Positions 17,737 to 26,818 of a stretch of 64,000 nucleotides of DNA are shown here, piece by piece; the stretch's first letter is position 1; each line of letters starts with the position of its first letter. The notes beneath the pieces were generated by a model that had not been told where the DNA came from, searched no databases, and was given only the letters and a program-made list of their open reading frames with translations. The position numbers were made by a program, and so were the translations under genes. The stretch spans positions 10,729,501 to 10,793,500 of the forward strand of contig NZ_CP069338.1 of assembly GCF_016859125.1 (NCBI RefSeq). Direction: 5' to 3'. The stretch is from Archangium violaceum (GTDB taxonomy: Bacteria > Myxococcota > Myxococcia > Myxococcales > Myxococcaceae).

Positions 17737-18030
17737 ACACCAGGATCCGGTTTCACGTTCGAAGGGGTGCACGGAGCGCTGCGACACCTGCTCTCGGAGT
17801 TGTCGAGCATGTCGTTCCTCGACTTCCTGGAAACACCCACCGGAGTGCAGGGGCTCATCGCGGATCCGCATTTCCGGGGCGCCGGGCCGCACCTCACGCT
17901 TCGTGGGGGTCATCTGGCGCTTCACGCGGACTTCAACCGCGATCGCTCGCGTGGGCTCTCGCGGCGGCTCACCGTCCTCTACTACCTGAACCCCGATTGG
18001 GAACCCGCCTGGGGCGCGGCAGGGGCCTGG
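17737..18030 (+). pseudogene. Remnant of a 2OG-Fe(II) oxygenase (prolyl 4-hydroxylase type)
   Basis: The plus frame reads SMSFLDFLETPTGVQGLIAD, then HLTLRGGHLALHADFN with the HxD iron motif, then RRLTVLYYLNPDWEPAWG. This is the core of a 2OG-FeII oxygenase. There is no start codon with a ribosome site and the N-terminal third is absent. After DWEPAWG the frame loses the expected GGxLELW strand and distal His, so the gene is broken at both ends. Confidence 0.65.
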
Positions 18031-18197
18031 CTCTCTTGGCCCTGGCGGCTTGAGCTTCAACACCACGCGGCCTGGAGGGGCCCGCGCGCCGGGGCCAGCC
18101 TCGCACCTGCCGTGGGCAGGCCCAGGTGCTCCAGAGCCACGCAGCACGAGGCCATCAGCCGCGTCCTTCAGCTCGGCGGAGCGCTGACCTGACCTGT

Positions 18198-19304
18198 TCA
18201 GGAGACGTCGAAGGCGCCCACGGGATTGGCCGCTCCGTTGACGAGCACATCGACGCGGTGAGCCCCCTTGTAGTGTTGGCGCGTGGTGAGGTCGGCGAGG
18301 GACACGGTCTTTTCCAGCGTGGCGGAGGCACCGGGCGCCAGGTCCACCGTACGCCCCTTGAAGACCTTGGGGCGGGAGGCGCCGTTGGCCTTCACGAAGT
18401 GCACGGCCAGATCCACCACGGCCTTCTGGCGCTCCAGGGATGTGTTGGTCACGTGGAGCCGTACCTGCACGGACTGCCCCAGGCGCACGCGGCTCGGATC
18501 GAAGGTGGCGGTGACCTCGAGCGCGGCCGGACCCTCGAAGCCCAGCAGGGCCAGGGCGCGAGGCTCTCCACGCTTCACCGCGGAGCGCAGGGCGTGGCGG
18601 ATGATCCACTGACGCTCGGGCGAGGCGCCCTTGCTCCAACGCTCGCAGGTTTCCACGAGCAGCACGGGGTGGTCCTTGCCGATGTCGTTGAGGTTGTTGG
18701 CCACCGAGCGGCGCACGTAGAGCTCGGGGTCATCCTTGAGCAGCTCCAGCAGCGCGAGCACTGGCCGGGGATCCGCCTGGAAGGCGCGGAGCCTGGAGGC
18801 CCAGGGCAGGCGGGGCCGGGTGCCCTCGGAGACGAGGCGCCGCACGTGCACGTTCTCATCGGCCGCCCACTCACGCAGGCGCGCGAGCGTCTCTCGCGGG
18901 TGGCGCTCCAGGTAGGGGCGGATGCAGAACTCGGCGGTGAAGCGTTGGGTGAGCGCGTGCTGCAGGCGCATGGCGGGCTCGAAGTGCGCCAGCCCATGCT
19001 CGGCCACGTAGAGCACGTGGGGCAGGTAGAGGAACACGGACATCCCGTGGCCCTCGGTGCGCTCCAGCGGCGGCCCGAGCGAGTCCTGGAGGATGCGCGC
19101 CGCGTGCTCGAAGTCCTCGGGGAGCGCGCGATGCATGGCGCGCATGATGTGGCGTGCGCGATCCATCAGCTCGAGGGCGTCCAGCCCTTCGGAGGCCTCG
19201 GCGATGAAGCGGCGCTCGGGGAGCGAGGGGTGAGCGGTGCGCAGCATGGTGGCGATGCGCCGCACGAGACTCGGGTCGAAGAAGGTCTTGAGGGATTCGG
19301 CCAT
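18198..19304 (-). CDS. DNA alkylation repair (AlkD-like) HEAT-repeat protein
   Basis: 368 aa from ATG 19304; no clear ribosome site, and a TTG nine codons upstream is possible. Residues 1-250 are helical HEAT repeats (VHVRRLVSEGTRPRLPWASR, YVRRSVANNLNDIGKDHPVL) as in AlkC/AlkD-type glycosylases, which flip out alkylated purines. The C-terminal 100 residues form an Ig-like beta sandwich (TFDPSRVRLGQSVQVRLHVT). Function is inferred from the repeats only. It is divergent from the isomerase gene. Confidence 0.75.
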   Translation of the reverse strand: MAESLKTFFDPSLVRRIATMLRTAHPSLPERRFIAEASEGLDALELMDRARHIMRAMHRALPEDFEHAARILQDSLGPPLERTEGHGMSVFLYLPHVLYVAEHGLAHFEPAMRLQHALTQRFTAEFCIRPYLERHPRETLARLREWAADENVHVRRLVSEGTRPRLPWASRLRAFQADPRPVLALLELLKDDPELYVRRSVANNLNDIGKDHPVLLVETCERWSKGASPERQWIIRHALRSAVKRGEPRALALLGFEGPAALEVTATFDPSRVRLGQSVQVRLHVTNTSLERQKAVVDLAVHFVKANGASRPKVFKGRTVDLAPGASATLEKTVSLADLTTRQHYKGAHRVDVLVNGAANPVGAFDVS

Positions 19305-19394
19305 CGTCGGGAGCGATCTACCGCGCCCCAACGGGCTTCACCAGGAGGTATGCCTCGCTTGCCGCGACACCGCTCCCGTGCGACACGGGGCATC

Positions 19395-20252
19395 ATGACC
19401 GAACATCCCGAGCTGTTGGCTTCCTATTGGACCGTCGCGGGCGGCGCCGAGCCACATACCGATCGCGAATACAGTCCCATCGATTTTCGTGACCGCGTAT
19501 CGGCCGCCGCCAGGGCGGGCTTCCGCGGCATGGGCCTCTGGCACGCGGATCTCACGCATTCGTTGAAACGTTACACGCTGACCGAGATGAAACGGATTCT
19601 CGACGATCACGGCATCGTGCACGTCGAGCTCGAATTCCTGACCGACTGGTTCGTGGACGGCGAGCGGCGTGTGGCCTCCGACCAGACCCGGCGCATGCTG
19701 CTGACGGCCGCGCAGGCACTGGGCGCCCGTCACCTGAAGGTGGGTGACTTCCTGCGCACACCCTGCCCGATGCCAGGGTTGATCGAGAGCTTCGCCGGCC
19801 TGTGCGAGGACGCCGCCGAGCATGGCACGCGCGTCGGCTTCGAACTGATGCCTTTCTCCACCATCGACTCACTGCCCAGGGCGCTGGAGCTGGTGACCGG
19901 TGCCAACGCGCCGAACGGCGGCATCGTGTTGGATCTGTGGCACATCGTGAAGCTGGGCATCCCGTACCAGGCGGTCGCGGAGTTTCCCGTCAACTCCATC
20001 TTCAGCATCGAGCTCAACGATGGACGGTTGAAGTCCATGCCCGACCTCGTCGAGGAAACCACCCAGTACCGAAACCTCTGCGGCGAAGGCGAGTTCGATG
20101 TGCGAGGCTTCGTCGACGTCATGTCGGCGGCGGGGTATCGGGGCCCGTGGGGCATCGAGGTCTTGTCGAAGGCACTCCGGCAGCTCCCGATCGAGGAGGC
20201 GACCCGCCGCGCGTACGACACGACGTTGGCGCAGTTCCCAGGGCACCGATGA
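19395..20252 (+). CDS. Sugar phosphate isomerase/epimerase, xylose isomerase-like TIM barrel
   Basis: 285 aa. AP-endonuclease-2/IolE-like barrel: FRGMGLWHADLTHSL, IVHVELEFLTDWF, LGARHLKVGDF, GTRVGFELMPFSTID, GGIVLDLWHIVKLG, IFSIELNDG and GYRGPWGIEVLS place the metal-binding acidic residues at strand ends. Such enzymes isomerise or epimerise keto sugars or inositols; substrate is unknown. ATG 19395 follows GGGG by four bases. The much longer frame upstream (from 18126) is antisense to the alkylation-repair gene and not coding. Confidence 0.8.
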   Translation: MTEHPELLASYWTVAGGAEPHTDREYSPIDFRDRVSAAARAGFRGMGLWHADLTHSLKRYTLTEMKRILDDHGIVHVELEFLTDWFVDGERRVASDQTRRMLLTAAQALGARHLKVGDFLRTPCPMPGLIESFAGLCEDAAEHGTRVGFELMPFSTIDSLPRALELVTGANAPNGGIVLDLWHIVKLGIPYQAVAEFPVNSIFSIELNDGRLKSMPDLVEETTQYRNLCGEGEFDVRGFVDVMSAAGYRGPWGIEVLSKALRQLPIEEATRRAYDTTLAQFPGHR

Positions 20253-20277
20253 CACGCGCGCCGCTCGCGGCTCCGGC

Positions 20278-20940
20278 TCAGCGCCGCTTCCTGGAGGGAG
20301 CGCTCCGCGGAGCCCGAGGGGTGGTGCCGACGGCATCCGTGGAGGTGGCCAGGATTTGCCTCATCACGTCTCGGAACAACTCCTTCGGGACGGCTTCGGG
20401 CTCGAGCGAGGCCTGGATGCTGAGCCCGCTGGAGAGGCCGAACACGGCCCAGGCGAGCTGATCGACCCGGAGCGCGGGTCTCTGGCCCTGCTCTTCGTAG
20501 TGGGCGGCGAGTAGCGTCTTCAGGCGCTCACGCACGGAAGCGTAGAGCCGCGCGAGCTGTTTCCGCGCCTGCGGTTCGCGCATGGCATAGAGATAGAACT
20601 CGAGCGTCAGCAGGCCCCAGCGGGTCGCCTCTTCATCCGGCTGGGCGTGCAACAGCGCCTCGTGGCCGCGCAGCACGTCCTCGAGCGAGAGCAGGCCCCC
20701 GTCGGGAGAAGTCCAGCTCTCCACGTCCCGCAGGGAGCGCTGCTCGAGCAGGGCGAGGAACAGCTCGTCCTTGCTCGAGAAGTTCGCGTACACCGCGCCC
20801 TTCGTGTACCCGGCGGCCTCCGCGACCTGATCCACCGAGGTCGCGTGGAAGCCGCGCTCGGCGAATACCCGGGCGGCCGCCTCGAGCAGACGCTGCCGCG
20901 TCTGTTGCCGACTCTCCTCACGCGTCATCCGCTTCGTCAC
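20278..20940 (-). CDS. TetR/AcrR-family repressor
   Basis: 220 aa from GTG 20940 (AAGGA just upstream; ATG 20928 is an alternative). N-terminal HTH: RQRLLEAAARVFAERGFHAT, SVDQVAEAAGYTKGAVYANF, SSKDELFLALLEQ. The C-terminal ligand-binding domain is helical with QASLEPEAVPKELFRDVM near the end and a basic tail. Two matching palindromes lie directly upstream, so it probably represses its own transcription. No intact divergent target gene remains, because the neighbour is a pseudogene. Confidence 0.9.
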   Translation of the reverse strand: MTKRMTREESRQQTRQRLLEAAARVFAERGFHATSVDQVAEAAGYTKGAVYANFSSKDELFLALLEQRSLRDVESWTSPDGGLLSLEDVLRGHEALLHAQPDEEATRWGLLTLEFYLYAMREPQARKQLARLYASVRERLKTLLAAHYEEQGQRPALRVDQLAWAVFGLSSGLSIQASLEPEAVPKELFRDVMRQILATSTDAVGTTPRAPRSAPSRKRR

Positions 20941-20954
20941 CCGTCCTTCTTGGC

Positions 20955-21000
20955 ATACCGGCCGGTATCCGACAACCGGAGTTGACATACCGTCCGGTAT
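20955..21000. promoter_or_regulatory. Two TetR-type operators upstream of the repressor gene
   Basis: ATACCG-GC-CGGTAT (20955-20968) and ATACCG-TC-CGGTAT (20987-21000) share the same 6-bp arms. They are 32 bp apart centre to centre, three helical turns, so dimers would bind one face. A TTGACA (20982-20987 on the plus strand) abuts the second copy. Confidence 0.75.
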
Positions 21001-21023
21001 CCGCTCGGTACGGCGCTCGAACC

Positions 21024-21350
21024 TCACTTCCGTCGTTCGAACACGTCCTCCGGTGCGAGTCCCAGGGTCTCCACCATCTTCGCATCGGGGACGCCCGTGG
21101 CCGGCAGGCCATGTGCCTTCTGGGCCTTCTGGAGCGCGGTGCTCGTCGGGCCATCGAGGGCCCCCTCCGCAGCGTGGCGCTCATGGCGATGCTCGTCGCC
21201 TGGCCGAGCGACAAGGGACGGTTGGACGCGAGGTTCTCGGCAACTCCTTCTCGCGGCGGTCCTCGATGAGGATCTCTCCGTCCAGGATTTCGACCCGGTC
21301 GATACGAGCGCTCGGTACGCCCCCTGGTGTTGAGACGTGAACGGAAGCGC
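21024..21350 (-). pseudogene. Frameshifted gene with a C-terminal peptidoglycan-binding domain
   Basis: Three minus-strand segments in three frames read on as one protein, all with high GC at third positions: STPGGVPSARIDRVEILDGE (about 21,340-21,250), then VAENLASNRPLSLGQATSIA (21,250-21,180), then EGALDGPTSTALQKAQKAHG and LPATG (21,175-21,024). The last is a PG_binding_1-type repeat. Two frameshifts separate them. No start is seen. Confidence 0.55.
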
Positions 21351-21431
21351 GGCACCGGAGCGCCCTGGGGGCCCCGTGAGCGTGCTGGGCTCGGGGCAGG
21401 GCATCACGTGCCCCTCTACCAAGGACCCAAC

Positions 21432-21812
21432 ATGACCGTCCGTTTCAACCACACGATCATCGCCGCGAAGGACAAGGTGCGCTCCGCTCAGTTTCTCGCC
21501 GAGCTCCTCGGGCTCCCCGAGCCGCAACCCGCCGGGCACTTCCTGGCCGTCAAGCTGGATGACGGAGTAACGCTCGACTACATCGAATCCGACGTCGAAT
21601 TCCCTGGCCAGCACTATGCGTTCCTCGTGTCGGACGACGTGTTCGACGCGCTGATCGCCAAGATCCGCGATCGGGGGATCGAGCACTGGGCCGACCCGCG
21701 CGGTCATCGCCGCGGAGAGATCAATACCAACGATGGGGGCCGCGGGGTCTACTTCCAGGATCCGTCGGGCCACTACATGGAGGCCATCACCGTCCCCTAT
21801 GGGGGCTGGTGA
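21432..21812 (+). CDS. VOC-family (glyoxalase/bleomycin-resistance fold) protein
   Basis: 126 aa. Two beta-alpha-beta-beta-beta modules: FNHTIIAAKDKVRSAQFLAE ending HFLAVKLDDGVTLDYIE, and HYAFLVSDDVFDALIAKIRD ending GRGVYFQDPSGHYMEAITVP. Metal ligands are likely His in FNHTI and Glu in YMEAI, giving a dioxygenase, isomerase or drug-binding role that cannot be fixed from sequence. ATG 21432 has AAGGA 6 bases upstream. The next gene's frame overlaps its stop. Confidence 0.85.
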   Translation: MTVRFNHTIIAAKDKVRSAQFLAELLGLPEPQPAGHFLAVKLDDGVTLDYIESDVEFPGQHYAFLVSDDVFDALIAKIRDRGIEHWADPRGHRRGEINTNDGGRGVYFQDPSGHYMEAITVPYGGW

Positions 21813-21889
21813 CGGCCCGCCGGGTGATGGCGGCTCACCCTGCACCGTATGCACCGTCGACTGGCACTGCCTGGGCTATCCTCCCGGCC

Positions 21890-22729
21890 GTGTTCCGTTC
21901 TCTCATGTGGACAGCCCTGTTGGCGCTGCTCCTGGCGGGTTGTGCCGCTTCACCTGAATGGAAGTACTGCAGCACCCATTCCACGCCCGAGCCGCCTCGT
22001 GATGCGCCGGAACTGGTGCGGCGGGCGGAGCACTTGTGTCGCTACCAACTCCTGGATGCGCCCGTGCTCTCGCGATTGCCTCCGGGCGATTCTCCCTCCG
22101 AGCTCATCAGGAAGGAGGACCTCGACTTCCTCGCGAGAAACCCCACGTTGGGGAGGAATGGGCCGTTCGACGACTCGCCCGGCCTCCATGGTGCCCTGGG
22201 ACATTTCTCCCAATGTGGGCTACCTGAAGAAGAGGAGCGCCGTCTCCATCCCCTTGAGCTCCGTCACTGCCCCCTCGTTCCCGGAGAGCCTCCATCCCTG
22301 GTGTTGGATCCGGACATGACGCCGCCTCGACTCCTCTCCAAGGAAGAGTTGCTGTGGCACCCGAAAGAGGCCCAGGACGCCCACGTTCAGGGACAGTTCA
22401 TTGCCCGCTGCCTGGTGGCGCGTGATGGCGAGGTGCGTGCCTGCTGCATCCGCCACTCCCTTCCCTATATGGACGAGCCGCTCCTTCCGGATGGCCGGGT
22501 CCACCCCTCTACCACTTCGGCCTTCTTTCCGGAGGCGGTCGCACGGCGCCGGCCCCATGCGTCACCCCAAGGGGCTCGACCCACATCCTTCCATCGGGAG
22601 ACGCGCCGAGGCTTTGCCGTACCCGCAGGGCGTGCTCGCGCAGACCGTTCCCATCCAGCCGCTCCGCCGCCCACGACACCGCCGCCGGCCACGAGGACAG
22701 GACGGAGTACGGCACCACCTTGGGCTTGA
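21890..22729 (+). CDS. Lipoprotein with TonB-C-like domain, probably truncated or frameshifted at its end
   Basis: From GTG 21890 the product begins with FRSLMWTALLALLLAGC, a lipobox with Cys18. The centre is Pro/acidic with several Cys. Near residue 185, QFIARCLVARDGEVRACCIR and HSLPYMDEPLL match the TonB C-terminal beta-alpha-beta core, but the last strands are missing. The remaining 75 residues (Arg/Pro/Ala-rich) are antisense to the next gene over about 220 bp. The true gene probably ended or was broken near 22,490. Confidence 0.5.
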   Translation: MFRSLMWTALLALLLAGCAASPEWKYCSTHSTPEPPRDAPELVRRAEHLCRYQLLDAPVLSRLPPGDSPSELIRKEDLDFLARNPTLGRNGPFDDSPGLHGALGHFSQCGLPEEEERRLHPLELRHCPLVPGEPPSLVLDPDMTPPRLLSKEELLWHPKEAQDAHVQGQFIARCLVARDGEVRACCIRHSLPYMDEPLLPDGRVHPSTTSAFFPEAVARRRPHASPQGARPTSFHRETRRGFAVPAGRARADRSHPAAPPPTTPPPATRTGRSTAPPWA

Positions 22730-23105
22730 TGCGGTGGACGAGCACCCGGACCATCAGCGCCACGGAGGGTGAGTTGATGAGGACCGCGATCCCCATCGCC
22801 CACTGGCGCATCAGGACCTCGTGCTGTCGCAGGAAGAGCCACTGCTGCTCGCGCAGCTCGGCGCTCACCGACCAGAGCTGACGCGCGTCCACCAGAGTGA
22901 CGAACCGCTCCCCCCGCTGCAGATAGAACAGGATGCGCCCCAGCAACGCCTCCTGTTGCTCCTTCGTCATCACACGCGGCAACGTCACCCGCACCAGTGG
23001 CCAGAGCGAATCGTCTACGAGACTCGAAGTCAGCGGACCCATACGGGCAGTATAGGCCGCACTCTCACTGATGATGGGAACCGGAGTTGAGGTGGGTCGC
23101 GGCAT
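22509..23105 (-). CDS. Uncharacterised STAS/SpoIIAA-like protein
   Basis: 198 aa. ATG 23105 has AGGAG 8 bases upstream. The pattern LGRILFYLQRGERFVTLVDA, RQLWSVSAELREQQWLFLRQ and GIAVLINSPSVALMVRVLVH is that of the SpoIIAA-like domain common in myxobacterial proteins and often linked to signalling. After SLGASPDG the last 28 residues look out of frame and overlap the convergent lipoprotein ORF, so the C-terminus may be altered. It follows the truncated vWA gene by 12 bp. Confidence 0.6.
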   Translation of the reverse strand: MPRPTSTPVPIISESAAYTARMGPLTSSLVDDSLWPLVRVTLPRVMTKEQQEALLGRILFYLQRGERFVTLVDARQLWSVSAELREQQWLFLRQHEVLMRQWAMGIAVLINSPSVALMVRVLVHRIKPKVVPYSVLSSWPAAVSWAAERLDGNGLREHALRVRQSLGASPDGRMWVEPLGVTHGAGAVRPPPERRPKW

Positions 23106-23117
23106 GACAGCCTCTCC

Positions 23118-23927
23118 TTAATCCGGGATTCCGCTGGCGACGGACGTGAAGAGCCTCTCGCGCTCGGAGGCGGGGGTGGGGGGCAGCACGTCGCGCACCC
23201 TGCCGGCATAGGTGACGAGCGCCACGGTGTCCGACTCGTTGAGCCCGTCCACCATCAACTTCATCGCATTCTGGGCGAGTGGCAGCTTGTCCGGCCTGCC
23301 CATGGAGCCACTGGTGTCCACCAGGAAGACGAGGTGCGTGGGCTTGCGCTGGCTCTTGGCGATGGTGCGGCCCTGCAGACCCACCTTCACGAGGTGGCGG
23401 CCGGGGGTGAAGGGCGAGGGCGCGCCCTCGAGGTCCACCCGGAAGTCCCCCTGCTCGGGCGAGGGGTAGCGGTAGCGGAAGTAGTTCACCCACTCCTCCG
23501 GGCGGATGGACTCGCGCGGCGGCATGCCGCCCTCGGAGACATAGCGGCGGAAGAGCGCGTAGGAGGCGGTGTCCACGTCCACCGCGAAGGTGGAGAAGCG
23601 ATCCTCCCCCGCCGGGGCGCCGGAATCGTCCTCATTCGATCCGAAGGTCACCAGTGACTTGCGCTTCAGCATCGAGCTCCGCGACGAACCCATGGCCTCC
23701 TCGCCCTCTCCGCTGGAAAGCGCGGCGGCGCTGGCACCGAAGAGCCCGCGGACATTGGCTCCGAGGACGATGAAGACGGCGCCAAGGACAGCCAGGACGC
23801 TCAGGGTGATGAGCGTGAGCTTCGAGAGGCCCGCGAATCGTTTCATGCGAGCGGGAATCGCACGTCCCTCGGGTTTCTCGCGTCCGTCATCCGGCGGATG
23901 TCCGTCATCCGGAGGAGGGTCGGTCAA
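23118..23927 (-). pseudogene. YfbK-type von Willebrand factor A protein, truncated at its C-terminus
   Basis: 269 residues with a membrane helix (about 36-56, LTLITLSVLAVLGAVFIVLG), the YfbK N-terminal signature FSTFAVDVDTASYALFRRYV and EEWVNYFRYRYP, and the vWA domain with MIDAS motif DTSGSMG. The frame stops at 23118 soon after VTYAGRVRDVLPPTP, in the middle of the vWA domain. The rest of the MIDAS site and the C-terminal half, about 250 residues in full-length homologues, are missing. The TTG start has no ribosome site and is uncertain. Confidence 0.7.
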
Positions 23928-23964
23928 CAGGTGGATGGCGCGACCCCCTTCTCGGGGGCCTGGC

Positions 23965-26619
23965 TCAATGCACCGGTGCCGGAGCCTCCACAGCGCGGAC
24001 CCGGGCCTCTACCTGGAAGGAGAACCTCCCGTCCGCGAAGTCCACGAGCAGCCGATCTCCCTCGTGCACATCCCCTCTCAGCAGCATCCGGCTGAACTCC
24101 GTCTCCAGCTCGCGCTGGATGACCCGCCGCAGCGGCCTCGCGCCGTACTTCGGGTCGAACCCGCGCCGCGCCAGCTCGTCCTTCGCCGCGTCACGAACCT
24201 CCAGCGTGATGTTCTGCCCATGCAGCTTGCGCCGGGTGGACGCCAGCATCGAGTCCACGATGCGGTTGAGCTGCTCGCGGTTGAGCGAATGGAAGACGAT
24301 GATCTCGTCGATGCGGTTGAGGAACTCGGGCCGGAAGTGGCCGCGCAGCGCGTCCATGATGGTCGCGGCGACCCGCTCGTCCTCCACGTTCACGCCCTCC
24401 CCGGGGCGCTGGAACCCGAGTGTCCCCTTCTGGAGTCCGAGCTGCTCGGCGCCCAGGTTGGACGTCATGATGATGACGGTGTTCTTGAAGTCAACCGTGC
24501 GCCCGCGTGAGTCCGTGAGCCGCCCGTCGTCCAGTATCTGCAAGAGCAGGTTGAAGACGTCCGGGTGGGCCTTCTCGATTTCATCGAACAGGAGCACCGA
24601 GTAGGGCCGCCGCCGCACGGCCTCGGTGAGTCGTCCCGCATCCTCGTAGCCCACGTAGCCCGGAGGCGCGCCAACGAGCCGGCTCACCGTGTGCCGCTCC
24701 AGGTACTCGGACATGTCGAAGCGGAGCATCGCGTTCTCGTCGTTGAAGAGGTAGTCGGCGAGCGCTCGCGCCGTCTCCGTCTTCCCCACGCCCGTGGGCC
24801 CCAGGAAGATGAACGAGCCGATGGGTCGCCCTGGATCCTTCAACCCCGCGCGTGCCCGGCGTACCGCCTCGGAGATGGCGCGCAGGGCCTCCTCCTGGCC
24901 CACCACGCGCTGACGCAACGCCTGCTCCATCTCCAGCAGCCGCTGCGACTCCTCCTGCTGCAACTTCTTCGCCGGAATCCCCGTCCACTCGCTCACCACC
25001 GTGGCGATGGACTCGGGCGTCACCGTGGGCTCGGTCACCCCCATGGCGTGCTGCCACTGCGTGCGCAGCCCGTCCAGCTCCGCGCGCAACGCCTCGATCT
25101 CTCCCTTGAGCCGCGAGGCCTCCTCGTAGCGCTCGCCGGCCACCGCGGCCTCCTTGTCCTTCTCCTTCTTCGTCAGCCGCTCCTCCATGTCCTTCATGCG
25201 GCCCGGCTCGGTGTGCGCGCCCAGCCTCACCATCGCCGCCGCCTCGTCGAGCAGATCGATGGCCTTGTCCGGCAGGAAGCGGTCGCTGATGTACTTGTCG
25301 GCCAGCTCCACCGCGGCGGTGAGCGCGGCGTCGGTGATCTTCACCCGGTGATGCGCCTCATATGAGTCGCGCAGACCCCGGAGGATCTCGATGGCCTGCT
25401 CCGGGGTGGGCTCGGCCACCATCACCGGTTGGAAGCGGCGCTCCAGGGCGGAGTCCTTCTCGATGTGCTTGCGGTGCTCGTCGAGCGTGGTGGCACCCAG
25501 ACACTGGAGCTCGCCGCGCGCCAGGGCCGGCTTGAGCATGTTCGCGGCGTCCATCGAGCCCTCGCCCGCGCCGGCCCCCACGATGGTGTGCACCTCGTCG
25601 ATGAAGAGGATGACCTGGCCCCCGAGGTCTCGAATCTCATCCATCAACCCCTTGAAGCGCTCCTCGAACTCACCGCGGAACTTCGAGCCGCCGATGACGC
25701 CCGCCAGGTCCAGCGAGAGCACCTTCTTGTCCTTGATCACCTCCGGCACCTCGCCCGCGATGATGCGCTGCGCGAGGCCCTCGGCGATGGCCGTCTTGCC
25801 CACGCCCGGCTCGCCGATGAGCACCGGGTTGTTCTTCTTCTTGCGGCTCAGGATGCGGATGACCCGCTCGATCTCCTTCTCGCGGCCGATGATGGGATCC
25901 AACTCTCCCGCCTTCGCCAGCGCGGTCAGGTCCCTCGTGAAGCGGGTGAGGAGGGGCGGAAGCCGATCCGCGCCCCGGCCCGACTGAGCGGCCCCTGACG
26001 TCCCGGAGACACCGCCTCCTGTCAGGTGCGTGCGCAGCTCGTCCGGGTCGATGTCGGAGAGGAACTGGGCGGCGAAGCTCTCGCCCTCGGCCATGATGGC
26101 GAGCAGCAGGTGCTCGGGGCCGATGAAGGTCTGTCCCAGCTGCACCGCCTGGAGCCTCGCCAGCTGCAACACACGCTTCATGCCCGAGGACAACCCCACG
26201 CCCTCGGCACGCAGCGGCTCCCGACGCTCCATCACCTGCCGCAGACGGACCTCGTACTCGTCCACGTCCGTGCCCTCCTCCTCGAGCGCCGAGCGGATCT
26301 CCGGGACCTTCTGGGTGAGCGCCAGCAGCAGGTGCTCGATGCGGATGCGATCGTAGCCCCACTCCAGCGTCAGCCGCGCCGAGTGCTCCAGCACCTGCTG
26401 CGCCAGCTCCGACAGCTGGGCCAGGATGTTCTCCCGCTTCGGCCGGGAGCCCATCATCTGCGCGAGCAGCCCCTCCAGTCCGAAGGGCATGGACCCGTCG
26501 CCCCTGGCCACGGCACTCGCGCAGTGGTTGCACAGACTCAAGGTGTTCTCGTGCCCATCGGCCATCCGCCGCTTGAGGAACACCACCGCGGGCCTCGCCC
26601 GGCAGTTCTCACAGACCAT
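23965..26619 (-). CDS. ClpC/ClpE-type AAA+ unfoldase with N-terminal zinc finger
   Basis: 884 aa. A four-Cys zinc finger at the N-terminus (VCENC, Cys3/6, and LCNHC, Cys30/33) is followed by Clp-N repeats (about 70-200). The first AAA+ module has Walker A GEPGVGKT, the middle region has a UVR-like coiled coil ([19 protein letters not shown]), and the second AAA+ module has [11 protein letters not shown] and sensor 2 [10 protein letters not shown]. It should unfold substrates for ClpP or act as a disaggregase. The zinc finger and UVR segment are as in ClpE; ClpC naming is also possible. ATG 26619 has GGAGGAGG 8 bases upstream. Confidence 0.9.
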   Translation of the reverse strand: MVCENCRARPAVVFLKRRMADGHENTLSLCNHCASAVARGDGSMPFGLEGLLAQMMGSRPKRENILAQLSELAQQVLEHSARLTLEWGYDRIRIEHLLLALTQKVPEIRSALEEEGTDVDEYEVRLRQVMERREPLRAEGVGLSSGMKRVLQLARLQAVQLGQTFIGPEHLLLAIMAEGESFAAQFLSDIDPDELRTHLTGGGVSGTSGAAQSGRGADRLPPLLTRFTRDLTALAKAGELDPIIGREKEIERVIRILSRKKKNNPVLIGEPGVGKTAIAEGLAQRIIAGEVPEVIKDKKVLSLDLAGVIGGSKFRGEFEERFKGLMDEIRDLGGQVILFIDEVHTIVGAGAGEGSMDAANMLKPALARGELQCLGATTLDEHRKHIEKDSALERRFQPVMVAEPTPEQAIEILRGLRDSYEAHHRVKITDAALTAAVELADKYISDRFLPDKAIDLLDEAAAMVRLGAHTEPGRMKDMEERLTKKEKDKEAAVAGERYEEASRLKGEIEALRAELDGLRTQWQHAMGVTEPTVTPESIATVVSEWTGIPAKKLQQEESQRLLEMEQALRQRVVGQEEALRAISEAVRRARAGLKDPGRPIGSFIFLGPTGVGKTETARALADYLFNDENAMLRFDMSEYLERHTVSRLVGAPPGYVGYEDAGRLTEAVRRRPYSVLLFDEIEKAHPDVFNLLLQILDDGRLTDSRGRTVDFKNTVIIMTSNLGAEQLGLQKGTLGFQRPGEGVNVEDERVAATIMDALRGHFRPEFLNRIDEIIVFHSLNREQLNRIVDSMLASTRRKLHGQNITLEVRDAAKDELARRGFDPKYGARPLRRVIQRELETEFSRMLLRGDVHEGDRLLVDFADGRFSFQVEARVRAVEAPAPVH

Positions 26620-26818
26620 CTCGTCCGCCTCCTCCCGCGCTCCCAAGCAAGCTAGGAACGTGTCGGGCGCAGAACCATCGGTCAGTGGTTCACCCCCAGG
26701 CGTGCGGCCGAGCCCCGCCCCGATGGGTCCGGGGGCGAATGTCCCCTCTTTCGCTCCTGCCTCGAATTGGGTACATCACTCCCCGTAATTCAAGAAAACC
26801 ACCAAAGAAGAGTTCTCC

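Noticed and set aside
18126-19394. Upstream extension of the TIM-barrel isomerase frame
   Set aside because: It is antisense to the alkylation-repair gene; the real start is ATG 19395.
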